Shown here: one piece after another, positions 1 through 7,802 of the stretch
How the letters are laid out: the number at the start of each line of letters is the position of its first letter
Position numbering within the stretch: position 1 is the first letter of the stretch
Assembly: GCA_023146365.1 (NCBI GenBank)
Contig: JAGLCE010000013.1
Span: 1-21,347 of the forward strand
Direction: 5' to 3'
Source of the DNA: Endozoicomonadaceae bacterium
GTDB taxonomy: Bacteria; Pseudomonadota; Gammaproteobacteria; Pseudomonadales; Endozoicomonadaceae
Length of the DNA stretch: 21,347 nt
Translations under genes and position numbers: made by a program
Notes under the pieces: model-generated
Told to the model about the DNA's origin: nothing
The model's input: the letters and a program-made list of their open reading frames with translations, nothing else
Database searches by the model: none

Positions 1-24
1 GCACGGGGCACGGGGCACGGGGCA
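1..24. repeat. G+C-rich heptamer tandem repeat at the window edge
   Basis: Three perfect copies of GCACGGG followed by a partial fourth (GCA). The array runs off the left edge, so its true length is unknown. It contrasts sharply with the A+T-rich DNA that follows. No function is evident; it may be an intergenic satellite or the end of a longer repeat. Confidence 0.7.
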
Positions 25-247
25 TGAGCCTGAATGCATTAATCTACAATATATATCAAAATAATTAATGGATTTTGCGAACGCCTACAGAAGTAAGCGT
101 TAATATTTCTACAATGTTTATTGTAAATAACATGAGGATAACCACATATATTATGTTTTCTATTTATGCAGATATTATTTAATCTTTCTTTGAATTTTAT
201 TCTACCATAACACGACTCATTAATTCGCAGACTCGTCGAGTAAAATA
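25..247. other. A+T-rich non-coding stretch downstream of the RAP-domain gene
   Basis: No convincing gene. A 78-codon minus-strand frame crosses it but overlaps the end of the neighbouring gene and resembles nothing I recognise. Two small hairpins are visible: TACAAT/ATTGTA with a 4-nt loop (110-125) and AACGC/GCGTT with a 12-nt loop (80-101). An odd palindrome ACTCG-T-CGAGT lies at 231-241, just after the stop of the minus-strand gene. None has a T-run that would make it a clear terminator. Confidence 0.4.
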
Positions 248-3115
248 TCAAATTTGTTGTGCATACCCCACCCATCTTGGTTGTTTACACTTTACAATGT
301 GTTGTCGAATTATTGTTAATAATTCATCTATTTTTTTATCATCATCGACATAAGATACTGGCACTGCAATTATTGTGTACCCCATTTTTTGGTATGTCAA
401 TTGTTTTAAAATAGTGCCACCAATCCTCTCCCCTCTCAAAGGACCAATGTAATGAACAGGACCATTAACCTCCACCCCAAGCTTATATTTTTCAATCCGT
501 ATATCAAGCGGTGGAAAACCCTTCTTCCCCTTTTCACTCTCAATAACTTCATTATAAAAAAAACGTCGCATCCTTAATAATAAAAACTTCTGTGCTTTCG
601 AAATAATCACTTTAGAATCACGATAGAAAGAAGTCAAAGTATCAACATCAACACAGATATCTAGCCAGCATGCTGCTAGTATCAGAGTTGTGACATATAT
701 TCTTAACTGCTTTTCTGTATAGTCATTTCTGTTTGTCAGAAAAATCTCTAACTTTTTAAATAAATCATTCATACTTTTCTTTAAAACACATTTTAATTCA
801 TTACTGAGACCTGGCTGGGCATAAAAATAAGTTAAACCCCATAACATCTTCGATACGTCCATTGCTTTGGACAATGAACCGACATCACAACTATTGGTAC
901 AGTATAAAAGTAAACTTTTCGGAACGTTTATACATTCTCCCAATCTTGCAAGGGACCACACAAGATAAACATTTTGAAGTTTATCAACAGACTTCTTTTC
1001 CTTTAAAACATGAGGAAGTAATGTATCTTTGAGAAATTCAATTAAATTATCAGCCTGATCACGTACTACACCAAATGACAAAAGCTGTGATATAGAGGTC
1101 GCCATAAAGCAGGAACAAACTATTGTTAATTTATTTCGATTTTTATATGCTTTTCTTATAACATCATAGATTAAACGCTCGTATTTTATATCCCAAGGTA
1201 TTCCATTTTTTATCATTTCCTTCAAGTAAAATAACGTATGATTCATATCAATTAGCGTGAAACATCTAACATTTCTATGTATTATTTCTAGCATTGGAGG
1301 TATTGAATCGACCACTTTCTTAATACTCACAAGATGGTCGTTTATTAGTTTACCTGCACCAAGCATCATGATGCCAAGATTAGAGATTGAGATGAATTTA
1401 TGTTCTTTTGACAATATGGGTATGACAGCGATTAATATAGCTACAGGTTCAACAATATTGTTTATTTTGGTCAAACCTATGTCGCGCAGAGATGATATGT
1501 AAAAAATCATAATACTTGCGTCAAATACAGTGAGCTCATGTGTAGTGTCTTTATTCACGCAAAATAATAACGGCTCTATTATATCTTTGGTTATATCAAT
1601 ATCATCGGGTATCTTCATATCATCTTTTTTTTCTCTCATTATGTGTAATATGGCAAACAATACATTACATATACTTCTTGGTTTTACAGACGTTAGATCA
1701 AGTTTTACAGAAGGTAACAATGCGTTAAAGGCATTCATGATGCAATGTTTATCTTCTATATCCATCTGCATCATATTTCCTATGCTATACATTAAGCTGC
1801 TTATTGACAACCACGAAAATGTTTTATCTGGTGTTGCTACATTCGACAAGAATAAGGTGACTGCATTGATAACATTCTGATCTTTTATTGAGATACTACT
1901 CCTATTATTTAATACGAGTTTCACTATTGCAGATAGATTGATAGATAAATCCTCATAGTTTAATTCTCTGGCAAGTTCACAGATTAACATCAATAGTTTG
2001 ATAACTAGTTTATCGATAGGTGTAAACAGAGCAGAGCTTTTTTTTGCCAGATTCGCTAAAGCCAATAGCGTATTAGAAATATTTCGATGTATTATAAAAA
2101 CATCTTTCTTTTCATACTTTGAATCTAGTGTAGAGAGTAGTATTTTCATGAATGTAATTTCATCGTATGTCATTATGTGTTGTGGCCACAAGAAAATTTC
2201 AGCCTTCACTAATGAGTAAAAAATTGTTGTCAGTATACTTATGTCATAGTTTTGAAACCTCTCTGTCCAGCAGATTAAGTTTTTAATCACATTCACTTGA
2301 TCGAAGCGTGCTATTTTTATATTTATTAGTTCAACAGCAAGGAGCGATTCTTCAAAACCGCATCTTTCTCTTTCTATGATGACAGACTGAGCATTAACAG
2401 CTTTCACTCTCTCTAACCATGTTTTAAACAAATCGGCTTTTTTATCTATACATATTGAATACTCGCACTCAGTTAATGGTAGATTGAGATTAAACTGATA
2501 TTCACTATTATCTATTTGGACTCTAGACAGATTTTGCTTGGACTCTGTGTTTTCTATCGATGAAGCATGCTCGTCAGTCTTATTAATATTCGAAGAATTA
2601 TCATTGCTTTCATCAGTTTGATTTTTATTCGGTAATTCTTTAGATTGTCCAACAGCTCTTGAAAAAGATAGAGACACTGGCAATAAATCAGGATGGGATA
2701 CGTTGTCCGTATTATTAATTTTATTACTTTCAGACTGACTTGAACTGGGTTCATATTTATTTGTGAAAGAATGAGAATCAGCCTTATCAATACCACTAGA
2801 TGATTGAAGACTACTGTTATCTTGTTTATTTATGGTGGAGGTGGCTTTTTTGTTTGATGTTAAAACAAAATAAGAACACTCTATCAATGGTAATTCACGA
2901 TATTTAGAATAGCCTCTATAACGACCGCCTCTTCTGATAGCTGAAACTCTTGTAGAATAACTTTCACTGTTCGTAACATCAAAAGATAACGGTGAACTGG
3001 GTTTGACACATCTACCATTGAAAGGCAATATTTTATCACATGTATCAGATTGTGAGCCACTTGGAGTTGCTTCCTGCATATCATTAGAATAAGTATTGCA
3101 AATATTTTTGTTCAT
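248..3115 (-). CDS. Large RAP-domain protein with helical-repeat-like middle (putative RNA-binding protein or effector)
   Basis: A 955-residue protein read from the ATG at 3115. That start has AGAGGT 7 nt upstream; the frame extends six codons to a TTG without a better site. Seen in order: residues 1-65 rich in Ser, Asn and Thr; a basic IRRGGRYRG patch (60-68); a polar low-complexity stretch (about 90-205); a long helix-rich region with WSLARLG- and LWGLTYF-type segments reminiscent of FASTK/octotricopeptide repeats; and at 866-940 a C-terminal RAP signature (GVEVNGPVHY, then GGTILKQL, then GYTIIAVPVSY). RAP is a restriction-endonuclease-like fold found in organellar and apicomplexan RNA-processing proteins and scattered in bacteria. 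No signal peptide or membrane segment is seen. The gene is visibly A+T-richer than the LPS genes and stands alone. RNA binding and host targeting are inferences; the RAP call itself is fairly secure. Confidence 0.85.
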   Translation of the reverse strand: MNKNICNTYSNDMQEATPSGSQSDTCDKILPFNGRCVKPSSPLSFDVTNSESYSTRVSAIRRGGRYRGYSKYRELPLIECSYFVLTSNKKATSTINKQDNSSLQSSSGIDKADSHSFTNKYEPSSSQSESNKINNTDNVSHPDLLPVSLSFSRAVGQSKELPNKNQTDESNDNSSNINKTDEHASSIENTESKQNLSRVQIDNSEYQFNLNLPLTECEYSICIDKKADLFKTWLERVKAVNAQSVIIERERCGFEESLLAVELINIKIARFDQVNVIKNLICWTERFQNYDISILTTIFYSLVKAEIFLWPQHIMTYDEITFMKILLSTLDSKYEKKDVFIIHRNISNTLLALANLAKKSSALFTPIDKLVIKLLMLICELARELNYEDLSINLSAIVKLVLNNRSSISIKDQNVINAVTLFLSNVATPDKTFSWLSISSLMYSIGNMMQMDIEDKHCIMNAFNALLPSVKLDLTSVKPRSICNVLFAILHIMREKKDDMKIPDDIDITKDIIEPLLFCVNKDTTHELTVFDASIMIFYISSLRDIGLTKINNIVEPVAILIAVIPILSKEHKFISISNLGIMMLGAGKLINDHLVSIKKVVDSIPPMLEIIHRNVRCFTLIDMNHTLFYLKEMIKNGIPWDIKYERLIYDVIRKAYKNRNKLTIVCSCFMATSISQLLSFGVVRDQADNLIEFLKDTLLPHVLKEKKSVDKLQNVYLVWSLARLGECINVPKSLLLYCTNSCDVGSLSKAMDVSKMLWGLTYFYAQPGLSNELKCVLKKSMNDLFKKLEIFLTNRNDYTEKQLRIYVTTLILAACWLDICVDVDTLTSFYRDSKVIISKAQKFLLLRMRRFFYNEVIESEKGKKGFPPLDIRIEKYKLGVEVNGPVHYIGPLRGERIGGTILKQLTYQKMGYTIIAVPVSYVDDDKKIDELLTIIRQHIVKCKQPRWVGYAQQI

Positions 3116-3164
3116 ATGACAAACCTCTATCAAGACTATATATAAATAATAATGTTGGACATAT

Positions 3165-3180
3165 AATTATTTAAATAATT
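3165..3180. repeat. 16-bp perfect A+T palindrome upstream of the RAP-domain gene
   Basis: AATTATTTAAATAATT is a perfect palindrome 50 bp upstream of the RAP gene start, inside a very A+T-rich leader (3116-3292). It could be an operator or part of a promoter. A+T-rich DNA gives such palindromes by chance, so the assignment is weak. No single -10/-35 pair in this leader stands out. Confidence 0.35.
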
Positions 3181-3292
3181 CAGGTTTTATTTATTAAGAA
3201 GTAGGAAATATTTTGAATTCGTGACTTTGAGTGTATCGATAATGATTGAGACTCTTATATTACAAGGGTTGTAGCACGATAAATTATCATTT

Positions 3293-3314
3293 AAAAACTC
3301 ACCTAGGTGGTGAA
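3293..3314 (-). terminator. Probable Rho-independent terminator of galU
   Basis: On the minus strand, TTCACC, loop ACCTA, GGTGAG and then TTTTT (five Watson-Crick pairs plus one T-G wobble), 63 nt after the galU stop. It separates galU from the RAP-domain gene. An upstream GGTGAA (plus 3331-3336) could pair with the same TTCACC arm in competition. Confidence 0.5.
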
Positions 3315-3377
3315 TTTCTGTATAACCAATTTCACCTTTACAGGACAGGCATTTAATAAAATGGGGTAGTACGTGGA

Positions 3378-4205
3378 TTAAGTAGCACTTACGTTGCTGT
3401 AGCAGTAGTTAGTCGCCTCGACAAATCCTTTCACATTGCCACAGTCGAATCGTTTTCCTTTGAATTTATAGGCTATGACACAGCCATTCTGAGCCTGCTT
3501 CATCAGAGCGTCGGTCAGTTGCAGTTCACCGTTTTTATCCGGCTCAATATCTTCCAGAATGCCAAAAATATCTGGAGTAAGAATATAACGCCCAATAATG
3601 GCGAGGTTGCTGGGGGCCTCTTCAAGAGACGGTTTTTCAATCATGGTATTGATCCGATAAATATCATTTCGCATCATTTCACCTGCAACAACACCGTATT
3701 TGTGTATCTGATCCTGGGGAACCTCTTCTATAGCGATAATAGTGCAGCGAAACTGCTTGTACAGAGCGACCATCTGCGTCATGACACCATCACCTGTCGG
3801 ATTAATGCACAGGTCATCAGCCAATACTACCGCAAAAGGATATTTACCGATCAACGTTTTACCTGTCAGGATAGCGTGACCCAAGCCTCTCTTTTCTATT
3901 TGTCGGGTATAAGAAAAGGTGCATTCATGTATAATTTTGCGAATGCCATTGAGAGAAGCCTCCTTATCCGTACCGGCAATTTTGTCTTCCAGTTCATAAT
4001 TAATATCGAAATAATCTTCCAGTGCACGCTTACCACGCCCCGTGATAAAACAGATATCATTCAAGCCGGCTTGTAAGGCTTCATCAACGCCATACTCTAT
4101 CAGTGGCTTGTTGATGATAGGCAACATCTCCTTAGGCATGGATTTTGTGGCGGGAAGGAAACGAGTGCCATAACCCGCTACGGGGAAAAGGCATTTATGG
4201 ATCAT
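3378..4205 (-). CDS. galU: UTP-glucose-1-phosphate uridylyltransferase GalU
   Basis: Makes UDP-glucose and pyrophosphate from UTP and glucose-1-phosphate in the cytoplasm, feeding LPS core and other glucosylations. The 275-residue protein shows the nucleotidyltransferase start GYGTRFLPAT-K (11-21), the following PKEMLP, a metal-binding-type LADD (128-131), IEKP (189-192), GRYIL (205-209) and FDCGNVKG near the end, all characteristic of bacterial GalU. The ATG at 4205 is chosen because family members begin right before this motif. The frame stays open to a TTG at 4253, and the ribosome site is only moderate (GGAG, 11 nt away). A probable terminator follows. Its position next to the LPS-core genes fits its role, although galU lies elsewhere in Pseudomonas. 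Confidence 0.95.
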   Translation of the reverse strand: MIHKCLFPVAGYGTRFLPATKSMPKEMLPIINKPLIEYGVDEALQAGLNDICFITGRGKRALEDYFDINYELEDKIAGTDKEASLNGIRKIIHECTFSYTRQIEKRGLGHAILTGKTLIGKYPFAVVLADDLCINPTGDGVMTQMVALYKQFRCTIIAIEEVPQDQIHKYGVVAGEMMRNDIYRINTMIEKPSLEEAPSNLAIIGRYILTPDIFGILEDIEPDKNGELQLTDALMKQAQNGCVIAYKFKGKRFDCGNVKGFVEATNYCYSNVSAT

Positions 4206-4383
4206 ATCTCTATGGACTCCAGTAGTTGAAGCTGACAAGCGAGCTTTTATCAAATCATGCTATACCGAATGGTTTTAATCTGCCGTTTTTATACGTCTTT
4301 TGTAACAAGCGTACTGGCTGCACTACCAGAATGTGACAGCACATCTATTTAAAAAGAGTCATGGTCAGATAAACTCAAGAAAG
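4206..4383. other. Spacer between the carbamoyltransferase gene and galU
   Basis: No gene seen. A small hairpin ATGTG-ACAG-CACAT lies at 4331-4344. On the minus strand a short GAGT...ACTC pair followed by five Ts lies just after the carbamoyltransferase stop (about 4349-4374); it could be a weak terminator, but the stem is only 4 bp. No clear promoter for galU could be picked out. Confidence 0.3.
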
Positions 4384-6114
4384 TCACTCACAGTCTTTAA
4401 CAACCAAAATATCTTCCATAATCAGATACTGAAGATCTGAACCGAAAAACATGTTCATGGCATCGGTTGGGGTGCAAACAATGGGTTCACCTCGACGGTT
4501 CAGGGATGTATTCAGCACCACACCATTTCCTGTCAGTTTTTCCATCTCTTCGAGTAGTTCGTAGTAGCGCGGATTGGTATCCTTACTGACAGCCTGACCG
4601 CGAGACGTGCCATCTTCATGCACCACCTCTGGAACACGTTCTTTCCACGCTTCATTCACCTTGAACGTGAATGTCATGTAAGGAGCCGGATGATCCACAT
4701 TGAACATTTCTTTGGATACACGATCCAGCATGCTAGGACAGAATGGACGCCAGCGTTCACGGAACTTGATCTGTTCATTGATCCGGTCGGCAACCCCCTT
4801 GATGCTGGGGTTTCCAATAATACTTCGACAACCCAGAGCTCTTGGGCCAAACTCCATGCGCCCTTGAAACCAAGCCACCGGATTACCATCGACCAATATC
4901 TTGGCGATACTCTGAGGAACATTGTCGATCTTACGGAAGTTGGGTTTATTGGGGTGCATTTCACAGGCTTCGACCACCTGCTCATTCGTGAAAGATGGCC
5001 CCAAATAGACATGTGCCATCTGTTTCACTTCAACGCCACGTTTGACGGCAGCAAACGACGCTGCACCAATAGCAGTACCCGCATCACCGGAAGCAGGCTG
5101 GACAAACAGCTCCTTTACTTCCGGACGCTCAATGATTTTCTGGTTCAGTTTAACATTCAGAGCACCACCGCCAGAGAAAGCAATTTTTCCAGTCTCTTTG
5201 ATAATGTCCCCCAGATAGTAATCCATCAGATTTAATACTACCCTTTCATACAGCTCCTGCATAGCCGCTGCGTAATGGATATAGGGATCGTCTGCAACAT
5301 CCCCTTTACGGCGTGGCCCAAGCCATTTAATCAGTTCTGGTGTAAAGTAGAAGCTCTGGCCACTCTCTTTGTAACGGCGCAGACCAACGACATTGACCAG
5401 CCGAGTGTTGACTTGGAAACTCTTGCCATCACTATCAATTAAACGAGAGAGGTCGTATTTTTTCGGATCGCCATAAGGCGCCATACCCATGACCTTATAC
5501 TCGCCATCCAGCATATCGAAACCGAGATATTCGGTCATGGCACCATAGAGTCCGCCCAGCGAATCAGGATCATAAAACTCCTTGATCTTGTAAATAACTC
5601 CCTTTTCACCATAGCCGAAGAAGGTGGTAGCATATTCGCCTTTACCATCTACGCCCATGATGGCTGTTTTTTCTTTGAAACCGCTCAAGTGGTAACAGCT
5701 GGATGCATGCGCCAAGTGGTGCTCAACCGATTCAAATTCAAACTTGCCCCATTCAAAGCCAAGCGACGCCAACATGTTACGAATATTCGAGACATAACGA
5801 CGATAACGACGGTTTCCATTAAACAGTGCATCCAGTGCGCGGTCTGGGGCGTACCAGTAACGCCTAGCGTAATGCCAACGTGCAGGACTAAGAAGACTAA
5901 CAGGCGCCATTGGTACGGCAACTACATCGACATCTGCCGGTTTCAGGCCAGCCTGATTGAGCACGAACTCAGTCGATTTCAGAGGCATTTGACCCTTGGC
6001 ATGTTTATCACGAGTAAGACGTTCTTCTTCAACTGCGGCGACCAGCTCACCATCGATATAAACAGCAGCAGATGGGTCGTGATTAATCGCACCGGACAAA
6101 CCAAGAATGACCAC
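4384..6114 (-). CDS. O-carbamoyltransferase, NodU/CmcH/TobZ family (LPS-core type, WapO-like)
   Basis: Family members transfer a carbamoyl group from carbamoyl phosphate, via a carbamoyl-adenylate, to a sugar hydroxyl. The 576-residue protein has the expected two parts: an N-terminal Kae1/ASKHA-like domain (LGLSGAINHDPSAAV at 4-18, metal-binding-type EHHLAHA at 131-137, MGVDGKGE at 153-160, SGGGALNVKLNQ around 315-326) and a C-terminal domain with WFQGRMEFGPRALGCRSI, FRERWRPFCPS and NTSLNRRGEPIV. It starts with GTG at 6114, supported by GAGGA 6 nt upstream. In Pseudomonas aeruginosa the gene at this place (wapO) carbamoylates core heptose II; synteny supports the same role here. It is separated from the upstream kinase gene by 224 bp and probably has its own promoter. 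The exact acceptor is inferred. Confidence 0.9.
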   Translation of the reverse strand: MVILGLSGAINHDPSAAVYIDGELVAAVEEERLTRDKHAKGQMPLKSTEFVLNQAGLKPADVDVVAVPMAPVSLLSPARWHYARRYWYAPDRALDALFNGNRRYRRYVSNIRNMLASLGFEWGKFEFESVEHHLAHASSCYHLSGFKEKTAIMGVDGKGEYATTFFGYGEKGVIYKIKEFYDPDSLGGLYGAMTEYLGFDMLDGEYKVMGMAPYGDPKKYDLSRLIDSDGKSFQVNTRLVNVVGLRRYKESGQSFYFTPELIKWLGPRRKGDVADDPYIHYAAAMQELYERVVLNLMDYYLGDIIKETGKIAFSGGGALNVKLNQKIIERPEVKELFVQPASGDAGTAIGAASFAAVKRGVEVKQMAHVYLGPSFTNEQVVEACEMHPNKPNFRKIDNVPQSIAKILVDGNPVAWFQGRMEFGPRALGCRSIIGNPSIKGVADRINEQIKFRERWRPFCPSMLDRVSKEMFNVDHPAPYMTFTFKVNEAWKERVPEVVHEDGTSRGQAVSKDTNPRYYELLEEMEKLTGNGVVLNTSLNRRGEPIVCTPTDAMNMFFGSDLQYLIMEDILVVKDCE

Positions 6115-6135
6115 AATTTTTCCTCAATATTTCAC

Positions 6136-6163
6136 GTTATACAGGCGATGGCATCGTTGACAG
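6136..6163 (-). promoter_or_regulatory. Candidate sigma-70-type promoter of the carbamoyltransferase gene
   Basis: On the minus strand, CTGTCA (plus 6158-6163), a 16-bp spacer and TATAAC (plus 6136-6141), about 20 bp before the GTG start region. The match to consensus is 4/6 and 5/6. It was chosen by eye and other A+T-rich hexamers occur upstream. Confidence 0.35.
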
Positions 6164-6338
6164 GCAGACCTTCATGCTTCACTTTGCTAACCCTTTAGTT
6201 AAACTTTTTCAAACGGATGAAAAGAGTGGTGGGGAGCGTATCATAATCATGCTATTACACTGCACTACGTCGTCTATTCAGAGCCCTTGAAGAAGTGAGG
6301 CAGCGTCTTCAACAAACCTGGCCACAAGCTCAAACCTG

Positions 6339-7802
6339 TTAAGCCTCTTTCCACGCATTGATGATCGGCTGAAACAGCGCCTTAGCGTTTGGATTATCAC
6401 CCCAGTTCCGGCTGAACCGTTCCAGATCCTTGCGAAAACGGCGCCGAAAACAAAACCGCCATTGATACGATCGCATGGCATCAAGATCGATAAGCTGCGG
6501 CTGATGGTTTTTGATGAGAAAATTATTCCCTTTCAGATCACCGTGATAGACAAAGCTACGCTTGAGGGTAACCAGTATATCGCCTATGGCGGAGGCAACC
6601 TGTGGCCATTCCGCCAACGGCTCCTGCGCTGAATTGAAATAGGCCATTGCGTGTGTGCCGGGCACAAATTCAGTGACAATATAGCTGCAGATAACCGCAG
6701 GGCCTGAACGGTGTTCGAGCATGGCCATCGGGGCGGGCGTATCGACTCCCAGAAAACGCAGTAGATGGCCATTCAACCAAGCTTTGCGAGCCCTTGACGA
6801 TCGCAGTGGGCGCAGATACGCATGCAAGAAACCTTTGGTACTCTGGTACTTCTTGATCAGCACCTTGTTCCCGTCATCAAGGGAGACAATAACAACGGTA
6901 TTGGTTTTTCCTTGTTTGAGGATCTTGCCATTGGCGATGTAAGCCTCAGGATTAGCGATTAACGACTGTAGCGATGCCTCATCATAAATACGCGTAAACG
7001 CAGCAAAATGGTCATTGTTTTTTTCAACTCTAAATTCTGTACAGTTACGCAGGGATTTCTGGATAAAGCGTTCACGCCACTTGCGCAGCTCATGCACTTT
7101 TTCAAGAAACGCTTTTTTCGTCCAACCTGCAGCCAGCGGGTTTTCTGAAGCATAATCTGTGAGAACGTTGTCGGCAAAACAGTCATAACGCGGATAAAGC
7201 ACCGCCATGAATAGCGCTAGATTTTCAAAACATCGCTTAGACGTCAACGGACTCAAACTAACAGAAGCTCCACCGCCATCGATCATATAAAGACGATCGT
7301 TGCTGACCAATAGATTATCAAGGTGTATATCCTGCTGACAGACACCCGTCTTATGAAGTTTTGCCAGTAATCTGGCTGATTGTTGCAGCCATACTATACG
7401 ACATCTATCATCTATATCCTGCTCTAAAATATCAGCCAGTGAACGTACTTTTCCAAGGTATTGAGTCAGAATGTGCAGCCCTTCCTGTTCATTCGCATCA
7501 CTACAGCGGATCAATGCAGGTGTATCAGCACCGGAACGGATAAAGCCGTTTATACCAGCCAACTCCCGCTGAAAATAGCGATTGGCGTTTTTACCAAAAA
7601 AACATTTAATAATGCATGGCTGACCATCCTGTTCTGCAAGAGCCACCATTCGTTTGCCAAGAAGAAAACGCAAAACCTTACAGCATGTAATGGTTCCATG
7701 TCGCGTCATGAGACGGAAAGGGGTTGTCGGAGGAGTCTGCATCGACATTAGCAGACTATCGGTCTGCAGAGGAGTCATCGAAAGAGGCAGAGACTCCGTC
7801 AT
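6339..7802 (-). CDS. Double-domain LPS-core kinase-like protein (PA5006-like)
   Basis: A 487-residue cytoplasmic protein with two sugar-kinase-like (Kdo/WaaP-type) domains in tandem. Domain 1 has a CIIKCF lysine strand (63-68), the catalytic loop QQDIHLDNLL (156-165) and MIDGGG (173-178). Domain 2 has LIKKYQSTKG (315-324), HGDLKGNNFL (420-429) and LIDLDAM (438-444 region). Both keep the Asp/Asn pattern of an active kinase, although domain 1 has Gln-Gln instead of the usual His before the Asp. The ATG overlaps the preceding stop as ATGA, so translation is probably coupled. In Pseudomonas a protein of this kind follows waaP-wapP-wapQ. Heptose or core-sugar phosphorylation is inferred from family and position; the substrate is unknown. 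Confidence 0.8.
   Translation of the reverse strand: MTESLPLSMTPLQTDSLLMSMQTPPTTPFRLMTRHGTITCCKVLRFLLGKRMVALAEQDGQPCIIKCFFGKNANRYFQRELAGINGFIRSGADTPALIRCSDANEQEGLHILTQYLGKVRSLADILEQDIDDRCRIVWLQQSARLLAKLHKTGVCQQDIHLDNLLVSNDRLYMIDGGGASVSLSPLTSKRCFENLALFMAVLYPRYDCFADNVLTDYASENPLAAGWTKKAFLEKVHELRKWRERFIQKSLRNCTEFRVEKNNDHFAAFTRIYDEASLQSLIANPEAYIANGKILKQGKTNTVVIVSLDDGNKVLIKKYQSTKGFLHAYLRPLRSSRARKAWLNGHLLRFLGVDTPAPMAMLEHRSGPAVICSYIVTEFVPGTHAMAYFNSAQEPLAEWPQVASAIGDILVTLKRSFVYHGDLKGNNFLIKNHQPQLIDLDAMRSYQWRFCFRRRFRKDLERFSRNWGDNPNAKALFQPIINAWKEA

Noticed and set aside
39..275. 78-codon minus-strand frame at the left end
   Set aside because: Overlaps the end of the RAP gene, has no ribosome site, no recognisable family, and A+T-driven composition.
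6278..6340. Plus-strand frame reading RALEEVRQRLQQTWPQAQT-like sequence after the kinase gene
   Set aside because: Only about 30 codons with no start, and it faces against the surrounding operon; plausible-looking by chance.
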